Shown here: piece by piece, positions 59,703 to 64,000 of the stretch | How the letters are laid out: each line of letters begins with the position of its first letter | Position numbering within the stretch: position 1 is the first letter of the stretch | Origin: Loxodes magnus | Lineage: Eukaryota; Ciliophora; Karyorelictea; Loxodida; Loxodidae | Assembly (NCBI GenBank): GCA_946699065.1 | Contig: CAMPDV010001515.1 | Span: 1 to 64,000, forward strand | Reading direction: 5' to 3' | DNA length: 64,000 bases | Program-made: the position numbers and the translations under genes | The notes under the pieces: model-generated | What the model was told of the DNA's origin: nothing | Seen by the model: the letters and a program-made list of their open reading frames with translations, nothing else | Databases searched by the model: none

Positions 59703-60479
59703 ATGGAATAATCTATTCGCCTTTCCAAAAACCAAATTAAGAACTCAAAAAGGAAAGCTGCGAAACTAATGCAGAAACAATAACAAGAAGAAGATAAATC
59801 AAGTTCCTCATCTGAAGGAAAAGTTATAATTGGAACAATAGAGACGAATCCAGTAAAAGTACAAAAATAATCAGAAATCTAAATATAAATTGACTAAATG
59901 AAAACAATAATACAAAATTATTAGGAAACAATTTACAATCAAGGGGAAAAAATAAGAGAACTAATGAATACTATCGAAGATTAAAACAACGAGCTACTAA
60001 TAATAAGACGACAATTGATTTAAAATAATTTAGTCACGGAATAGTAACTATATGAATAATCTCAATCTAATTTTAAGCAAGAACAAAATATGATTATTGA
60101 AAAAGTTTCTACATAAACAAACATCCAAGAAAAATAGAATGACGAAAAGATTAATATAGAATTACTCCAAAGAATCGATTAACTTGAAAAAAAAGTATTT
60201 CTGAAGAGATTCAAGAAAAGACCAATCAAAAATTGCTATTATTGCAAATCAAAGTGACACCTATTACAAAATTGCGATCAGTGGAGATAAATTTAGATGA
60301 AAGAACAACAAAGAACGTTAAGAATGCTTAGCAGACTCTGAATCACCGAAACGGGAATTTACAAGAAGAAGATATTCTTATAAAAGACAGAAGATTCTCA
60401 GTGGTTCCATCCACAAAAAAAAATGGTAGCAAAAACCTGGTTGAAAATCCAGGGAATGCTAAACTTTAATTACTTTTAG
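59703..60479 (+). CDS. LINE ORF1 (gag-like) protein, type I, intact
   Basis: Reassigned-code CDS of about 258 residues from the ATG at 59703. It has a basic N-terminus (MEQSIRLSKNQIKNSKRKAA), a Ser-rich linker (SSSSSEGK), a coiled coil (~residues 65-175; NQGEKIRELMNTIEDQNNEL and IELLQRIDQLEKKV), and a perfect CCHC zinc knuckle CYYCKSKWHLLQNC at 60233-60274 (C-X2-C-X4-H-X4-C, with TGA=Trp before the His). The tail reads LWITETGIYKKKIF and TWLKIQGML. It is close to the minus-strand gene at 51700-52505 and the decayed copy at 20450-21245. The stop is unclear: TAG at 60477 if TAG can terminate, otherwise a TGA further on. An (AT)n run follows directly. It is the best-preserved ORF1 here, but no ORF2 follows it. 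It would bind LINE RNA. Confidence 0.82.
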
Positions 60480-60884
60480 TTTACTATATATATATATATA
60501 AGTTAGTCTTCATTGACCTACAAATATTAATATCTTAAGAGCTATTCTAAGATATTATATTTCTCAGCTGTTGGAGTTTTTTAAGCAAATTTATAATTTT
60601 AAGAAATAGAAGAGCTATGAAAATGCACAAATTAGAATGGGAAACACTAAGAAATAAAGAAATGCGTAATCAGCTTTTTTGAATAAATAAAGGCAAAAAT
60701 AAAATTAAAATTTAGGTTTGAAAAAACGTTAAAAGCTTAAATAAACCAAAGAACCGCATCCGAAATTATCATAACTTCTTTGGGAGACGCAAATAGAGCT
60801 AATTCCTGTGCTAATATATTTCCTGCGAATTTCTACAGCAATATAATGAATGCTAATTCTACTAATTTTAAACTTGTATCATTT
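60480..60884. other. (AT)n run and AT-rich DNA
   Basis: A short (AT)n tract at about 60487-60500 follows ORF1. A small GC-richer patch at 60745-60840 has no recognised motif. Confidence 0.5.
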
Positions 60885-61410
60885 GATTTTGAGATTTTTC
60901 AGCCTTTTTATCTAGTTTTCTGATCATAGTCATGCTTAATATTAAGCATGTTTTAAATTTCTTTCTTCTTTTAGCACTGATATCTAGCAGAAAAATTACA
61001 CAGAATAACTTTTTAAATAGATTTATGCATTCTTTTAATTTTGTAGCAACTTAATATCTCTAAATTATTATTTTCGTTATTGTTGTCCCTCTCATGTAAT
61101 CTTTTAATTCTATGCTATTTATCTTTCCTAAAATTTAATTATTAATTAGTTTCTTCATATAACTTCTCAGCCCTTGAAGGAATCTTCTTCAGAATTGCAT
61201 TCTGGAATTTCAGCTTTAACTTAAATATTTATAACTTTGCTTGAATTTTCTAGGTATAATTTATTTTGTTCTATTTAATGAATTCCTCATTTTATTAGAT
61301 TTTATGATTTAAGATTATCATCTAGTTTTAATCATATTAGTCATGCTAGCTTATCTTTAATAATTTTAACTAGCTTCAATTTTATTTTCTAACAGCAACA
61401 TCTAGCATTA
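60885..61410 (-). CDS. minus-strand coding-like tract, Asn/Lys-rich, unknown
   Basis: Read on the minus strand it gives KIQQNEEFIKQNKINYTQKI, then QAKLQIFKLKLKFQNAILKK, IPSRAEKLYEETNQQLNFRK, RLHERDNNNENNNLEILSCY and a basic end (KKKEIQNMLNIKHDYDQK). The charged, helical pattern with an Asn-rich linker is typical of ciliate protein. TGA is read as Trp. No domain recognised; start and end are not defined. Confidence 0.4.
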
Positions 61411-62889
61411 TTAAAAATTAGCCTTAATTTTATCTACTAAAATACCTTATAAATAAAGATAATTCTTAGTCTTAAAATCCTAAAGACATGTAACTAAGTA
61501 AAGCTAAAGGCTTATAATTAATTCAGATAAATTATAACATTTTTGATTAATAAATGTTTAGCTTTATTTTATTCTTATTATATAAGCTAGCTTCTTTATA
61601 GTTATTAGAGCTTGTCTTAATTTTAGTTTCAAATAGATTTATTAAAATAATTAGAAACTTAATTTTTCTTTAGTTCATTAAGACATTTTATTATAATTGC
61701 TAAATTTAGTGAGTATCTGAATAGTAGAAATTAGATAATACATCTAATATAATTTAAATAAAGTTAACTAGTTAAAATAAGTTTTTCTTTTATCTTATGC
61801 TTTACTTTTTATTAAATATAATATATATAATCTTAATTATTATTACCTTAATTATAGAAATTATTATATTTTATTATATTAGATATATGATTCTACAAAG
61901 CTTTATTTAAAGCTTATTTTATTAGAATAATAACCTTCTTTTGCTTATTTATTTAATTTTTATTATTAAGATACTTTAGTGAAAATAATATATTAAATAG
62001 TAATCATTTTCCTTCTTTAACTAATAAAAAACTTTTTTAGTTTAAATCTATTTTTTGAGCTTAATAAAAGACTGTCTTCTTCAGATTTTCTTTTTTAGGG
62101 AAGAATTTGTTTTGAAACTAATAATTTATTATTAATTATGTAGAATCTCTTCAATTAGTATTACAATTAGTATCTTAATTATATTTTTCAGTTAGGAACT
62201 TAAAATACTCTCAGTAAAATAGAAAATAAAAGATTTTAGACTTAATTATTAGATTTATTTTAAGCTATGTAAAAAATAAGCAAATATCTGGCTATTTTAT
62301 AAGTTACTTGGATATCAAATAAGATGTTATCAGCAAAACCTATTAAATTAATAAATTTAATGCTTAACATGTATAAATTAGCTGTTTTTCAATTTGATAC
62401 TTTGCTATTTATCTATTTATTAGCTTTTTAATTGTGATTCATTAGATTCTTTTTCTTTTTACTATATTTAAGAATTAAATCTATTTAATATACTTAATTT
62501 AAAACTAGCTGACTTTAATTAGTTTTAGGTTTATAGAGTTAGAGTATAAAATGATTTAATTGTTTCTTATTTAGACAATTAGCTTTTACAGTTATAGATG
62601 ATAAAGCTAATATTAATTGATTTTATTTAATGTTTTATATAATTTAAGGTATTTAAGAGAATTTAGTCTTTAAGATAATAAAATGTTTACTGGAATTTGC
62701 AATTCGAATTGCTATCTTTTCAGTTAAGTTCTGAGAAACTATCAAGGCTTTCAGTAATAAAGCTAGACAAATGAATTCTTAAAGTCACATGTTCTTTTAA
62801 TCCGATTTGGTTCTCCTTTCTTTATGAAAACTATTAATAACAATCAAAAGACACTAGAAAGGGATGAACGCTAAACTACAAATAATTAA
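61411..62889. other. AT-rich DNA, no gene recognised
   Basis: Mixed A- and T-rich sequence with no convincing coding pattern. The last ~200 bp precede the ATG at 62890 and may hold its promoter. Confidence 0.5.
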
Positions 62890-64000
62890 ATGAATGAATA
62901 TGAATACAAGAATCATAAAGAGAGTTAAACTTTCCTAGATTCATAAGATGAACAATTTTTTGGTAATAAGGAACAAAAGATTTATCAAGAAGGATTGTAG
63001 CTCTTAAAAGAAGGTTTGAATGAATAAAAGATGGATAAAGTTCTACAAGGAATTCAAACAATTCAAAAGAATAAGTTTGCCAATATCAATGATCCATTAG
63101 TTCTTATAAATCAATTCATTGAAATTATTTCCCATAAGTATGCTGAAGGATGGTCTTTGCTTTTGAAAAAGTAGCTTGTACGAAATCTTCCTGAGTTATT
63201 GGCTATGTTGCTTTAGAAGAACGAGTAAAACTCCTTTATAAATGAAAAAACAAAAGAAGAGCTGGAGAATATTCCAGATAGCAAAGAAACCGAATATTTT
63301 GGAATTCTATGAAAGATTTTAAAAGTTGCTTAATGAATAATTGCCTTGACGTTTGGAGTTGGAGCTATAGGGTCAGAAGCGATCTCTATTATAAAGGAGT
63401 TTTTCTTATGAGGAAAAGGTTGGGTAAATTAGAAGCTCAACTATAAAAAGATTATTAGATTACGAGTCTTAGATGCTCTTGCATGTGATTTAGCGAGACA
63501 ATACTCAAAATAAAAATTTTATCAATTTTGAGATATTGTTTTGAAAGAAAAAATAGACTTAAGATTTAGAGCATGCTATCTTCTAAAACACATGATAATA
63601 AACCCGTAAGCTAGTGCAGAATTGGTAGAAGACTCATGTAAGCTTTTAGAAAAACTATGTAACGACAAAGATTGGTAGATAAGGTACTATGCAATGAAGA
63701 CATTTTTGGAATTGACTTTGAAAAGAACCAAATAGCTTGTACTTATAAGGAAAGAATATTTAAGTTAAAAAAAGAGAACTTAAGCAAGAATGTAAAAGAG
63801 CGTTAGATAATTCTAGAATTATTAATGGATCCAGAGCATTTTGTTTTATTTACTTAAACAATAGAAGAGAATTGGTTGGCACTTAAGGGCATTAGCAGTA
63901 GTATATATTAAAATATGATAAGGACTCTAAAAGAAGAGGTTTCGGAGAAGCAAGAATATATGTAAGCTTACTTTGCGCTCCTAATCCTAATTCATAAGCT
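62890..64000 (+). CDS. helical (HEAT/ARM-like) repeat protein, 5' part, runs off window
   Basis: The ATG at 62890 opens MNEYEYKNHKESQTFLDSQD. A helical region follows (IYQEGLQLLKEGLNEQKMDK; LVLINQFIEIISHKYAEGWS; NLPELLAMLLQKNEQ). A hydrophobic stretch comes next (IIALTFGVGAIGSEAISIIK, possible membrane or buried helix). Then come repeats of the HEAT/ARM type (RLRVLDALACDLARQ; LRFRACYLLKHMIINPQASA; DKDWQIRYYAMKTFLELTLK). Up to 63810 the frame is unbroken. It then continues in another frame from 63813 (ILELLMDPEHFVLFTQTIEE, LKGISSSIYQNMIRTLKEEV), so one frameshift or sequence error lies at about 63811. TAA/TAG=Gln and TGA=Trp throughout (GILWKIL, FFLWGKGW). The stretch downstream of the frameshift is still protein-like, which favours a recent break or an error. 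Function unknown; a scaffold role is typical of the fold. A minus-strand open stretch at 62876-63061 is its shadow. Confidence 0.7.

Overview
The window reads as AT-rich nuclear DNA of a ciliate that has reassigned all three standard stop codons. Two directly repeated blocks of ribosomal DNA (1-5183 and 28045-32979, both transcribed leftwards) show it is nuclear and eukaryotic. Many protein-coding stretches make sense only if TAA and TAG are read as Gln and TGA as Trp. The clearest case is two full-length paralogues of about 815 codons in which the conserved Trp of the WD40 motif 'IKIW' is written as TGG in some blades and TGA in others. That code is known from karyorelict ciliates (such as Loxodes and Parduczia) and from the heterotrich Condylostoma. 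A karyorelict is my best guess, but it is inference. Standard-code ORFs are therefore nearly meaningless here. An open frame alone is weak evidence, because almost every frame is open; I relied on motifs, paralogue comparison and residue pattern.

Layout. 1-5183: rDNA unit 1 (5' part of one SSU, a spacer of about 0.8 kb, LSU, ITS2, 5.8S, ITS1, 3' part of a second SSU), ending abruptly at the 3' end of a minus-strand LINE (5184-9545). 9.5-19.5 kb: mostly featureless AT-rich DNA with blocks of extreme strand asymmetry and a few coding-like fragments. 19.5-21.2 kb: two decayed LINE ORF1 genes. 23.2-25.2 kb: dispersed 50-60 bp repeats and minisatellites. 25388-27835 (-) and 43363-45804 (+): two intact copies of a RING-like / coiled-coil / pentapeptide / seven-blade WD40 gene, inverted relative to each other. 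28045-32979: rDNA unit 2, truncated at both ends. 33.5-34.9 kb: frameshifted protein kinase-WD40 pseudogene. 35.5-43.1 kb: three LINE ORF2 fragments and a small GC-richer insert. 46.1-47.4 kb: a 5'-truncated but nearly intact reverse transcriptase. 47.4-52.5 kb: three LINE ORF1 genes on the minus strand. 53.3-58.8 kb: long minus-strand coding-like tracts of unknown function. 59.7 kb: an intact LINE ORF1. 60.9-61.4 kb: another minus-strand coding-like tract. 62890-end: a helical-repeat gene running off the window.

How the parts relate. The region is accessory, repeat-driven DNA. It holds at least five LINE reverse transcriptase/endonuclease fragments, six ORF1 (gag-like, zinc-knuckle) genes, two broken rDNA units and a duplicated WD40 gene family. 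The most interesting system is the RING-like/WD40 pair. Its blades are almost all exactly 42 residues (126 bp), highly similar to each other, and vary mainly at loop positions. A blade-specific insertion sits in different blades of the two copies. This resembles the shuffling WD40 repeats of fungal NLR-type recognition proteins, here attached to a possible RING E3 ligase.
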